Below, in pieces: positions 12,232-22,246 of a DNA stretch of 64,000 nucleotides. This stretch comes from Karstenula rhodostoma CBS 690.94. Its lineage: Eukaryota; Ascomycota; Dothideomycetes; Pleosporales; Didymosphaeriaceae. The notes beneath the pieces are model-generated. The model was not told where the DNA came from, made no database searches, and saw only the letters and a list, made by a program, of their open reading frames with translations. The stretch is from positions 2,406,937 to 2,470,936 of the forward strand of contig MU001493.1 in the NCBI GenBank assembly GCA_010093485.1. The letters run 5' to 3'. Position 1 is the first letter of the stretch; every line of letters begins with the position of its first letter. Both the position numbers and the translations under genes were made by a program.

Positions 12232-13041
12232 ACGATACACCATTTCCCAACTTTGTACCGGACTTTATGAAGAACAAATACCCCAGCTCCGGACTTGTAG
12301 CAACGCTCAACCAAAAGAATTATACCCCTGTGGCGAATTACAAAAGCCTTCGGTTGGTTTGCTCGCGCTGTTCCATTACCTTTGCGTGTTTCTGCAGTTA
12401 TTTGGATCTTGTTATGTATGCTTTTTGCTCTTGTGTTTGGGCGTTTTGCGGATGTGCAAGCAATGATTCCCCAGGTCGGCGCCAAAAGAAATATACCAAT
12501 GTGCTTCTGTTTGCTGCTTTTGCCTCGGATTTGCATGTTTTCGCTTTGGAGGGGGATGGAACGGATGATACCCGGACCCGTGGGGAGACGGATTCCTGGC
12601 GACGGTGTATGGAAATGGATGGTATACTTGGGACAAAAAAGTGGCGAGACTTTGTGCAGCTTCTCTCTCCTCTACGAAGGGCATGCATCGCGTCTGAGGG
12701 CGGCTGGGCGGTGTTCAATGGCAATGTTATCCAACCATGCTGTCGGGATAGGAAGGGGGCTATTAATAGAAAAGCACAAGTTATACCCACACAACGACGA
12801 CCGAGTTTGTGCTTTTCGCATGGGTGAATGTGGAGCTCCGAGCTCGGTGGTTAAATCCAAGGGAGGCACGTGCGGCTGCAAAAGGTGACGTTCAAGCGCC
12901 CAGCCCCGAGGCCGATGGCGATTGCGACATGGGTGGAACTCCATACCTCCACAACTCCACAGCGTGAGCTTGTCGCACTCTTCCTTGGCTTTGAAATCTC
13001 GCGTCGACATCCCCGCAGTCCCCTAGACCAGTAAAAATACA
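12232..13041. other. Intergenic region between KH gene and rhodanese gene
   Basis: 810 bp; 3' UTR of the KH gene and promoter of the rhodanese gene. Open frames here show no protein character. Confidence 0.45.
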
Positions 13042-13677
13042 ATGGCTTCAAGGCGAGCGGTTCAATTGCTGGCTCTGCGCGCCCCGCAGATGGTCGCAAC
13101 GAGGGCCGCTGCCCGCTTCAGCACGCCGTGCACCACGCCGCAGCGGGCCATTGCGAGACATGTCACCAGCGTGCAAGTCGGCTCCGCCCAGCAGAGACAC
13201 CACTCCAGCTTCCCTTCGGACCGGCGCAGCAAGGTGTACGAATTCAAGGATGTCCGTCACCCCATCATGTCCATGCCTATCCCACAACCATTACGCTTCC
13301 TCCAGCCCCAGTCTAACACCCCCCCGCAGGTCCTCTCCCTCGTCGAAAACCCCAACGACTCCACGCTCCTCATCGATGTGCGCGAGCCCGCCGAGTTCGC
13401 GGCAAACAGCATCCCGACCAGTCTCAACGTGCCGATTACCTCGCAGCCGGACGCGCTGCTGCTGAGCGAGGAGGACTTCGAGGACCGGTTCGGGTTCCAG
13501 AAGCCGCCGAGGGAGAAGATGGTCGTGTTCTTTTGCAAGGCTGGGGTCAGGAGTAGTGCGGCGGCGCAGCTGGCTAAGTTGGCGGGGTATACCAAGGTCG
13601 GGGAGTATCGGGGGAGTTGGCTGGATTGGGAGAGGAATGGCGGACCTGGGACGACTTCGGGGCCGGGGCAGCCGTAG
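13042..13677 (+). CDS. Mitochondrial single-domain rhodanese (sulfurtransferase-like)
   Basis: Single rhodanese domain after a basic, Ala/Arg-rich presequence (MASRRAVQLLALRAPQ), so probably mitochondrial matrix. The domain shows LLIDVREPAEFAANSIPTSL and the active-site loop FFCKAGVRSSAAAQLAKLAG with the catalytic Cys, ending GEYRGSWLDW. It resembles yeast Rdl1/Rdl2-type thiosulfate sulfurtransferases. A 78-nt intron is very likely at 13252-13329 (GTCCGT..CCGCAG). Splicing gives KVYEFKD-VLSLVENP and 185 aa, whereas reading through gives 211 aa with a 26-residue insert, because the intron is a multiple of three and has no stop. The spliced form fits the domain better. Confidence 0.88.
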   Translation: MASRRAVQLLALRAPQMVATRAAARFSTPCTTPQRAIARHVTSVQVGSAQQRHHSSFPSDRRSKVYEFKDVRHPIMSMPIPQPLRFLQPQSNTPPQVLSLVENPNDSTLLIDVREPAEFAANSIPTSLNVPITSQPDALLLSEEDFEDRFGFQKPPREKMVVFFCKAGVRSSAAAQLAKLAGYTKVGEYRGSWLDWERNGGPGTTSGPGQP

Positions 13678-15004
13678 GTGGGGATGGTAGGGGGGATTGT
13701 TAGTGGGTGCATTTGTACGGATACTGTTCGGTCTAGATTTGATGGGCAAGGCATGCTCTGGGCGGGTGATGAAAAGGGTTGCAGAGGGTGTAGACTGTAC
13801 ATTTTGGGAGGATGATGTTGGATGCATCTCGAGAGCGGGGTATGAAATTCTGAACGGCCATGGATACGAGCAGCAGAGTATTTGGAAATAAGTGATCAAA
13901 TTACATGGACAAGACTACCCGGCAACGCTGAGAGACCCAAAAAAATAAAGGATTGCTATATGAATTCCTGCACACAACAAACACTGCCATTCCAACTCTC
14001 CTCTATAGAAATCAGTAGTTGCTCACACTACAACCACGCATCTCCCCAACGTCCCTTGCAAAACAACATCACCCGCAAAAGAAAACCGCCCCCAGTTTGG
14101 CACCTAGGACCCGCACAGCACCTCCACCTCATCCCCTCTCTCATCGACAAAATTACCCTCTCGAGATATCTGCGCGGTCAACCCAAGACGAGCTATTTCC
14201 CCCGGGCGGGCTGAGTATATGAGGCTGGCTGGACATCCCAGACAAGCTGAACGGTTAATAGCGCAAGCACCTATATAGGGACGACGACATGTGGTGTCTG
14301 CACTGACTGGGTGTGAGTACCGGATTTCGAGGTCGCGGTGGGTGGGTCTGGCTCAGTGTCGTCCCTTTGTGTCCTTCTCCGCTGAAATCAAGTCGTTACC
14401 GCTACTTTTTTTTCTCGCTGCATTCGGGGGGACTATCCTGGACTATGCTGCGTGCAGCTGAAGGACTACTCTATGACTTTGCTGTAGAAGTATACTACGA
14501 CACTTGGCCTAAAGAGCTGCTGTCTGTCATTCGCTGCACCGCAGCTCCCCCGTGAACACCTCGTGGGCTCCTGGCTCTACCGCCTTTTGGTGGAGGGTGG
14601 GCGATGGAGAGGTGTGATAGGGGTTTGTGCCGTTGTAGCTTTGGTGACGGTGGTGGGAGGTGCTGAAGTGAGGTGGGCGTAGCTGTGTGGGAAGGGGTTG
14701 CGTATGTTCACCGCATCTTGGGGGAAGAAGTGCTCAAGTAAGTTGGGCGCAGCTGTTTGGGAATGGGGTTCGTATTCGTTCACCGCTTCTCGATGGGGAG
14801 AAGATGGCATTCGGTGCTGGAGGGGGGAGATGTTTAAGACGAAGAAATCGCTGTTGGTTTTGTTGGATACTGCAGCTTTCCTGCTATTTTACAAGTGGTA
14901 CTAGACGTCCTTGACTTTCTGCCTTGTTCGAGCTTTCTTCCGCCTCCTCGGTTTTTGAGACTGGCACGTATATTCCACAAGGTTCACGAGTACCCAACGA
15001 CACC
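13678..15004. other. Long intergenic region with a 70-bp tandem duplication
   Basis: 1327 bp with no gene I can support. It contains an imperfect tandem repeat (14660-14803) and a C/T-rich stretch around 14370-14420. It should include the promoter of the gene at 15005. Confidence 0.5.
14660..14803. repeat. Imperfect tandem duplication, unit about 70 bp, two copies
   Basis: Copy 1 (14660-14729) and copy 2 (14730-about 14803) align over their whole length, for example GTGCTGAAGTGAGGTGGGCG against GTGCTCAAGTAAGTTGGGCG, and GTTCACCGCATCT against GTTCACCGCTTCT. About one base in five differs, so the duplication is not recent. Confidence 0.75.
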
Positions 15005-16402
15005 ATGAGCAACCAATCTTCCTTGGACCAGGACAACCGCAAGTTCGCCTTCAAACTCATCGAGCAGATGGAGAAGAACACGGGCATCAAAATCTGCGAG
15101 CTCTTCGAGGGGGACAGGGCCGCAGCCGACATCCGGACGGAGCTCCGCAAGCGCGTCATCGCATACGTGCAGGAGCGGATTGGCAAGGACGAGCCCTCGG
15201 AGGAATGGCCCCACGCAGGCGAAGTGCAGGACGCCAAGGAAGCCCTGGGCCTCACCGACGACATCACCGTCGTTCCGAACGTCGCTGTGCTCGAGTCCAA
15301 CTACGCGGTCCTGAAAGGCTACGAGGGCCAGGCGCAGGCCGACCACGTGAAGCGCATTGCGAGTGGCCTTGCGCTCATCCAGGACGGCCAGTCGGCGGGG
15401 CAGGTCGCGGGCGAGATTATAGGCGCGGGGCTGGCGAGCTTCGCGGTCGCTATGATCGTTGGTACGGTCAAAGCTATGCGTGGCGGTGCCGTCTTCCGCG
15501 CTGCTCTTGTCACGGGTGTGCGGGCTATGGCGGGTGTTTCCGTCATCGTGGGCACGGCTGTGCTCATCATTGGGGAAATCTTGCTGTATCTGCTGCTGGA
15601 AAACAAGAAGCAGTTCCTGGGGATTGTCTACAACAACACTGATCTCAATCTGGTAAGTCTTAGCCAAGCGGGGTGGGGGGTATGCAGTGCCTCTGTCCGA
15701 GGTCACGGCAGGATGTGTAGATATTCGATATCTCACCTTCTATCCCCTCTCTTGGAACAGCCCATCCCCCTCGTCTTGTAACTTCGACTCCGATTATACC
15801 ACAGCTAACCCCCTTCCGCACCCCAGGTCGTAGACAACTGGCGCACCGGCAGCGGCGACCTCTACGTCGCTACCGGCGCCGTGAGCTCCTGGATGGAGCA
15901 GCACGAAAACGAGCAATACAGCTCCCCGCTAGTCCAAATCGGCGCGCGCCAGATCATCGCGCCAAACGACCCCGACAACCTCATCCTGGGCGGGCTGTTC
16001 TTCGGCGAGAAGAACAACAGCCTCTTCGGCACCGAAGGCACAATGGTCTTCCACGACCGGGTGACCAAGTTCCCGCGCTTTCCCCTCCTCTTCGCTTGCC
16101 CGTATACCATGGATAACGGCGTCAATGTTGCTATTGATACGAAGCAGCGCTCAGCTAAGGAGGCGTTCGACTCCTTGTACGATGATCGTGGTCTGTATAA
16201 GCGCGTGGATGCGGAGGGGTATACGTTCACTGCTAGGACGGCGTTTGAGACTGGTGGGGAGACTACGGGAATTATGTATCTTGATCGGACTGTGTTGAAG
16301 GATGATGGTACTGAGCCGATTGCTGGCCGGTGCTGGATTGTCTACTATCTCTTTCGGGTATGTGGGTCGTGGAAGCGATGGCTATGGCAGATGGGTTCGT
16401 AG
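15005..16402 (+). CDS. Uncharacterised fungal protein with hydrophobic helical hairpin and C-terminal beta-rich domain
   Basis: Not recognised as a named family. Exon 1 is 15005-15652 and exon 2 starts at 15827, both phase 0. Residues 1-130 are polar and helical (MSNQSSLDQDNRKFAFKLIEQ; RKRVIAYVQERIGKDEP). About residues 140-205 hold two long hydrophobic stretches, AGEIIGAGLASFAVAMIVGT and MAGVSVIVGTAVLIIGEILL, split by a short basic loop. After the intron a Gly/aromatic-rich domain follows (VDNWRTGSGDLYVATGAVSS, LGGLFFGEKNNSLFGTEGTM). There is no signal peptide. The end is uncertain: reading on gives a stop at 16402, but a GTATGT donor at 16358 joined to 16510 would end the protein VYYLFRVAIF at 16524. 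Helical hairpin plus beta domain recalls membrane-inserting proteins, but that is only an architectural hint. Confidence 0.75.
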
Positions 16403-17871
16403 GTCTTTGTCGTTGCTGTGATTTTTGTTCCTTAGGCTGCCCCTAGCAGACGCTCGTTATTATACTCGCACTCTATCCTTCTTACCGCTTACACTGATCG
16501 TAATTAAAGGTGGCCATCTTTTGATCCGCGAAGATTGGAGTTTTGCACCTGGGTTTGGTCTTCTAGGAACCAATACGATTTCTCCAATGTGGTCTCCCCT
16601 GAGTTGGTTCGGGATCAGGAATGCGAGAGGATTGCATAAGGGGGGACGTTGGTCACCATCCCCGCTGATCTCTAAAAGCCGCATATCGATGGCTTCCACA
16701 GTGGGTGACGCAGCCTCGAAAATCAGTGAGAAAGGCACAACATATTGGACGATAAGGTACTTGTCAGCTCACTTGCCACGAAGAAAAGGTAAGGCTGAAA
16801 TGTGATGTGTGTAGCTAAAAGCCGCGAGACTTGACGCACCAATCACCCAAGATGGCGAGACGCAGGCGTTGAGGTAATCCGGCTTATCTTCGCCATGATC
16901 AAGTCTCTCAGCATGCCGTTTACCCGCTTGTACTTCTCATGCATGAGGGCGCTTGGAAGAGTGTTCCATTCGCACATAACGATATACATCTATTGCTCTG
17001 GATGCGAACTTGCACATATGAGTGGAATTCAACTGGAGCGAAGTAGATCAGAAGTACTGGCTACAAGGCTGATCTGATGCCGTGACCCATATCAAATGCA
17101 TTGTCGAACTACGCTTCAACCCAGCGAGCTGAGCCTGCGAAAGAGGACGGCTGACTTGGCAATATGTTCGCGTGGGCGTGCATACGGTGGCAAGGGTGCG
17201 AGTGCACATAGGGCACCTTGGACCAATCAAATGTCGGCTAGTTGCCCTCTGCTGCAAGCCACAAAGTAGGGTACGGCATTAGCGGCATTGCCCTCTCGAA
17301 TGAAGAATGCCTGTATAGAATCATCAAGGGGACGATATTCGGAAAGATACAGAGAGGTGGAGATTGGACGTCTTCAGACTTCAGAGAGTGGAGGACCATG
17401 TACGCTAGTGCTTTGCTAGATTCGATCAAGTTAGCTCCGCGATAGTAGGGCAACGTCCTTCGAATCGCCAGTGCGAAAGGGCAACAACAACGAACAATTT
17501 CATCTGCCGGGGCATATATTTTGTCTCGGAGGAGGACAAAAAAGGGATGAAAAGACGGTGCCCTGTCGCAAGGTCAGGCCGCCATGGCAGGGTTGGGCGC
17601 CTAGCTGCAGGAGAACCGGTCAACGCAGAATCTCAGCCTGATGCGTGGGAGGCGCGCGCCACCAGGTGACGTGGACAATTTTTCATGGTGAGCTTGGACA
17701 TGACCAGAGGAGAGTTGGTGGGTTTGGATACCATGAAGACTAGGAAAACACATTGAATTATCAACTACCTAAAGAGTGGACGTCTTGAGAGACAACCTGT
17801 AAAGACTGACGCAAAGATAAGTGGCAAAAGAGTGAGGGCAAACTGATCAAACCATGGAAAGACAGAAGAAT
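16403..17871. other. Long intergenic region, no gene supported
   Basis: 1469 bp. Short open frames on both strands (such as 16425-16805 plus and 16460-16738 minus) lack a recognisable domain, start context or conserved motif. May contain the last small exon of the preceding gene (16510-16524). Confidence 0.4.
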
Positions 17872-18639
17872 TTACTCCTTCTCCACGCGAAGGCAAATTC
17901 CATGCATCCTCTTCATGTGCTCACGTACCTTGTCATGACGAGGATACGTGTAGCTGCAGGTCTTGACCATGCACTGGAACTCTGGGGCCTCATGCCGATT
18001 GTGAATGGTGCGCTTATGGCGACGAAACCCAGCTGAGCGCTTGAACGTCGCAGCGCAGCCGGGGACGTCGCAATCGTAGACTGATTGGCGATGGCTGCGT
18101 GGCTGGCGTGTTAGCCCGACGACAGATGGTGCATTGGCTAATGGGGGCTGTGGGGCAAGCAGCCTCGAGCTCTGCACCCTGGGTTGGCCGAAGAAGTTCG
18201 TCGCTGCCAGATCTCCCACACCGAAACCAAGCGGTGCATACGGGTTATGCCCAGGCTCATGCGTCGGCATCTGGATGTCGCTGTTCGGAAACAGTGGGGC
18301 AGGTTCAGCAAAGTTGACTACGGTGTTCTCGAAAGAAAATCCTGAAGTATCGGTTGCTACATACGGCTGTATGTTTTCCAAGGGTGTGCCAACGTCGTTG
18401 GCGGCGAACTGGTTGTGTCCAAAATGTACGCCTGCTCGAGGAGGCAATGTATTGAGACCGAGGCCGAATTGAAAATCTCCAACGGTTGCTTCCGGTCCGT
18501 CGATGGTATTGACACCTTGGTTCACTTCGGCTTGGCTATCACCAAAGATTCCGAAGTGGGCAACATCGAATGGGAGATTGTTGTCGGTTCCAACCTCCGA
18601 TCCCGCTTCTGGAGTTGGATTGAATGGACTGAGATCCAT
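17872..18639 (-). CDS. C2H2 zinc-finger protein (two C-terminal fingers)
   Basis: Putative DNA-binding protein of 255 aa, starting MDLSPFNPTPEAG. The frame is open upstream to 18807, but the extra 56 codons contain no domain, so I prefer the ATG at 18639. About 180 residues of low-complexity Asn/Gly/Pro-rich sequence precede two C-terminal C2H2 fingers: YDCDVPGCAATF...HKRTIH and FQCMVKTCSYTY...HMKRMH, both with exact C-X4-C-X12-H-X4-H spacing. It lies beside a MITE and a second zinc-finger gene that is now a pseudogene, so this is a fast-evolving neighbourhood. Role unknown. Confidence 0.75.
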   Translation of the reverse strand: MDLSPFNPTPEAGSEVGTDNNLPFDVAHFGIFGDSQAEVNQGVNTIDGPEATVGDFQFGLGLNTLPPRAGVHFGHNQFAANDVGTPLENIQPYVATDTSGFSFENTVVNFAEPAPLFPNSDIQMPTHEPGHNPYAPLGFGVGDLAATNFFGQPRVQSSRLLAPQPPLANAPSVVGLTRQPRSHRQSVYDCDVPGCAATFKRSAGFRRHKRTIHNRHEAPEFQCMVKTCSYTYPRHDKVREHMKRMHGICLRVEKE

Positions 18640-19100
18640 GCAATAACATCCCTGTACAACATGCAGCTGGCTTTGCCCCGTGCTTGCATGGCCGAGTGGG
18701 ACTTGGCGGACGCCATGTGGCGCCCTTGACGTGGTGGTTATGCTTGCAGAAGGGCGAGCTGGGACTCCCGGAAAGGCATAACTGCATAGTGTTAAAAAAA
18801 AACTCACTCCTCGGCCTCGTCAGGGGAGTTCCGAAATCTGCGAACGACATTTGTAGGAATTGGAGTGAATCGTGTAGGCGCCTTGGAAGCCGGCCTGCTG
18901 GTCTTTTGAGCTCAAGTCGTCAGTTCTTTTGTATTTCGGGTGTGTCGCCGATCGAAAGTTCTCAACGAAATTGCAAAAGCGCGTGGGAGCAGAGAAAAGC
19001 AACGTGCGTGGAAACGTGACTGCTTCTCGGATGAAGAACAAGTGTGGATTCGACGGCTACGAGTGCTCTTATGATCAATCCAATCTTTTGCGCCATGAGA
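18640..19100. other. Intergenic region, divergent side of the zinc-finger gene
   Basis: About 460 bp up to the MITE. A plus-strand open frame (18929-19123) ending inside the MITE has some Cys/His content but no canonical finger spacing; I do not call it a gene. Confidence 0.35.
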
Positions 19101-19542
19101 TACTACTGTGGTTGCAGCGGTAAGTCAACCCAGTGGGGCGCCGATCCTGCAAACTTTGCAGAATCTCTTAATATCCCCCTTTATCATAGAAATAATAAAA
19201 AATAGACTATAATATATATAAAAGTAAGACTTTTTAAATATTATATTGTAGAGATTCACTATGAGGTAGGGTGACTCAATGAAGTAGGGGGGACAAAAAG
19301 GCGCGTTGTGCTTTGCCAATGCACGAACAAATGGGAACCAAAAAAGCGGCTAAGGCGTTAAATATTATAATATATATAAAAGTAAGGCTTTTTAAATATT
19401 ATAATATATATAAAAGTAAGGCTTTTTAAATATTATAATATATATATATAAGTTTATAGTTTTGTTGTAGAGTTAACAAGGTGGTGAAAACTTAGGGATC
19501 GGCACCCCACTGGGTTGACTTACCGCTGCAACCACAGTAGTA
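19101..19542. mobile_element. MITE with 45-bp terminal inverted repeats, TA target duplication
   Basis: The left terminal repeat 19103-19147 begins CTACTGTGGTTGCAGCGG. The right repeat 19496-19540 is its reverse complement with a single mismatch (a C/T difference) over 45 bp. Both ends abut the dinucleotide TA (19101-19102 and 19541-19542), the usual target duplication of Tc1/mariner-pogo elements. The 438-bp element has no transposase frame, so it is a non-autonomous miniature element. The core is extremely AT-rich and contains 34-bp tandem repeats. Confidence 0.9.
19358..19460. repeat. 34-bp AT-rich tandem repeat inside the MITE core
   Basis: Units begin at 19358, 19392 and 19426 (the last partial), each TTAAATATTATAATATATAT followed by AAAAGTAAGGCTT. 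A diverged copy sits at about 19205-19250 (AAAAGTAAGACTT). Spacing is exactly 34 bp. Confidence 0.85.
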
Positions 19543-19821
19543 CTCATTGAGAGAATCCATCCTGCATGATGAATCAGCGAATCACTTAGCGAGTCGGTGC
19601 CCTGTGTTCGTTGATTGGATCCATTTTGTCATACAGCTATCAATAGCTATATGAGCAACGGAAAATCGTATGCCTATACATACAGACAGCTTGGTATTCG
19701 AACAGACAGCTTCAGCGGGTGCGAGATTTTCTTATCTGAAAGTAACACATCGTACCACAGTGCTTAACGTGGCCGCTGTTACGGCATTCCAATACCAACG
19801 AACCCCAATTGTGGACATCCT

Positions 19822-21870
19822 ATGGAGCCTGCTGTCCTTTCAACATACATCGAGAGTGATGAATTTTTCCAATGTCAGTCCTGTTCGAAGAAATTTAGCG
19901 AACGAAAACTGTACAAGTTAGAATCACTGCACTGGTTTAAGTTTTCCAACACTGACATCGATGCAAGTCAACACAAAAAGACACACTCAAAACCCCACCG
20001 ATGCAGACAATGCCAACGAGGCTTCGCGCTCCGAAGAGATCTTGCCCGCCATGAAGCGTCACGTCATCGCGTTTCACAGCAAAAGTTTCCATGTACAGTA
20101 GCTGGCTGCAGCTTCTAAGCAACACGCAAAGATAACCTACCCCAACATATGCGAAGAATCCATCGACGTGATTTAGCCCCTTCCTCTGAAGCTAAAAACG
20201 CCGCAAAGTGTTCTCAACCAAAGCCAGAGGGCATCGTTGGAAGTTTTAACTACGAACATGGTTCCATCTCTCTCTTCGATGCAGCCGCGGCTGGAAATGT
20301 GGCGTTGTTGGAAAGATTGCACCAGGCTGGCGCAAACTTGTTCTCGATCGCGAAAGACGGCTCTAGTGTACTACATGCGGCGGCTATGACTGCAAGCGCA
20401 CAGGTTGTCCAATACCTTCTCTCAATGGACCTGGATCCTACCAAACACAACTATAAGGGGAGATCACCTTTAGAAGAAGCAGCGTTGGCTGGAAATTGGA
20501 AGACCATGAGCGTCTTATTGCCCTGGAAATCCGACGAGACTTCATATCGTACTACTCCTTTAGGCACCTGTCTGGTAGAGTCCGGGAATCTTGATGCAAT
20601 CACAGCTTTCATCGGGCATTGTGGCCAGCAAGTCATAGAACACGGCCAACAGCCGATGTTACATGTGGCTGTGAACATGAAGAGCCTAGCGGTCATACGT
20701 CTACTTCTTGGTTACGAAGGGCTGGACATAAACGGAAGGGATTACGAGGGAAGAGCCGTGATACATTGTGCGGCAAAGATCGGGGACACGGATATGTTGC
20801 GGCTGCTTCTTGCTTATCCCGGGATCGACGTGAACGCGCCGAGAACGACATGCACATCCCCATGGAAGAAGAGCGCTTTATTCATTGCGATACGTTTAGG
20901 GCACGAGGGTGCGGTCAGAATTTTGCTTGCTCATGAAAGCATTGAGTTTGGTGGAGCTTATTCATGGCCCGCAAATGAGATAAAATACTGCATGGTTCAT
21001 CGTCGATACCGAATAGGCCAGATCATCCTTGAGGACGACAGAGTTCAGAAAAACCAATCGGTCGATCCCCTTCTCCGAGCAATCATGCAAGCCCACGAGG
21101 ATGAGGCCATTGATCTGCTCCAAGATTTCCTTATATCGACATACATACCAGAGAACAATGATATGGTTCACCTCCACTGGGCGATCGCGTTGGGTCGTAC
21201 TGCTGTCGCGAAACGGCTAATGGACGTTCCTGCCATCGATGTCAACTATTCTAGATGCAAATTTGCACCTATAGAGGTCGCAGCAGCAACTGGCGACTCA
21301 GATTCTCTGCGGCTACTCTTAGACCATCCCCGCATCGAGCCGAGGCTGGGGAAGTCTGTATACGAAGCCGTCAAAGGGGGGCATCTCCAAGCGCTGGAGT
21401 TGTTACTTTTACAACCGATGATAGACCCTATCGAATCAGAAACTCTGATCACAGCTGTGAAAAAGGATAGTGCGGAGATGGTAAAGATGCTGCTTGACTG
21501 TCCCCGGACCGACGTGAATCAGAAAAAGTACGATTGGTCTGAAACAGCTTTGTTTGGTGCTGTGAAGCGTGGAAACCACGATATTATTTGGCTGCTGCTC
21601 AAGCACAAAGGACAGACAAAGGTCGATATCAACGCTGTCGTTTTATACTTTCCCGAGGCAACAGCGCTTGATATCGCTCTTCGATAAAACGCTACAGAAA
21701 TCGTTGAACTTCTCCGCAGCTTTGGGGCGAAAACTAGGGATGAGCTTAGATAAGAGTCTCTGGATACCATTGAAGCGGGGTTGCTTCCCTATGACGACGA
21801 CTTGTTACGGCCGGTGGGTCTTCTACCAGAGCAGACTGCCGATGACGGAGATGAAGTCCTTCTGTATTAG
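19822..21870 (+). pseudogene. C2H2 zinc-finger / ankyrin-repeat protein, inactivated by three in-frame TAA codons
   Basis: One reading frame runs from ATG 19822 to a TAG at 21868-21870 but is broken by TAA at 20116, 21685 and 21751. A 51-nt intron (19917-19967, GTTAGA..GCAAG) restores finger 1 to C-X2-C-X12-H-X3-H. Finger 2 is C-X2-C-X12-H-X4-H. The first TAA sits inside finger 3, whose C-X4-C-X12-H-X4-H spacing is exact only if the TAA counts as one residue. A 500-residue ankyrin region follows (LFDAAAAGNVALLERLHQAG, VLHAAAMTASAQVVQYLLS and more). The second TAA cuts the last repeat (ALDIALR, then NATEIVELLRSFGAK in the same frame). CAA-to-TAA explains all three. Could be a strain-specific loss. 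Confidence 0.85.
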
Positions 21871-22246
21871 ATTGTCATTTCCTTTACATCACGTTCGTTT
21901 GTGTGTAATATATTGTGCGTATGGTAAGAGGGTATTGAGTTTAGTTTTGATCACCGTTTTTCCATGTGAATGTTCATAGTTGACACCTCGAGCGGATCCA
22001 CGGATAGGAGATGAATCATGCGATTGGCTTCAAGTAATCAATATTAATCCCATTTGGTCTTTCCTCAAACACCATGGTGCTGGGGTTCCCTGGAATTTTC
22101 TCCGAAATAGCCAATTTTTGGATTAGTAGTTGGAACACCTCGAATCCCTACTTCACATGAGGGTCGAAGCATCGGAAGCGATGGAAACCGTAGACTCTAC
22201 CCATATAGTTTCTTTGCCGACTAAATACTGACCCTGAATACCCAGC
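21871..22246. other. Intergenic, no gene seen
   Basis: 376 bp between two convergent pseudogenes; no open frame or repeat of note. Confidence 0.4.

Noticed and set aside
18929..19123. Plus-strand frame with Cys/His residues running into the MITE, as a zinc-finger gene split by the transposon
   Set aside because: Joining the two flanks across the element does extend the frame, but Cys spacing (C-X6-C, then nine residues to His) does not match a C2H2 finger.
19822..21870. Programmed stop-codon readthrough as explanation for the in-frame TAA codons
   Set aside because: None of the three stops has a known leaky context (such as UGA CUA), and there are three of them; decay is simpler.
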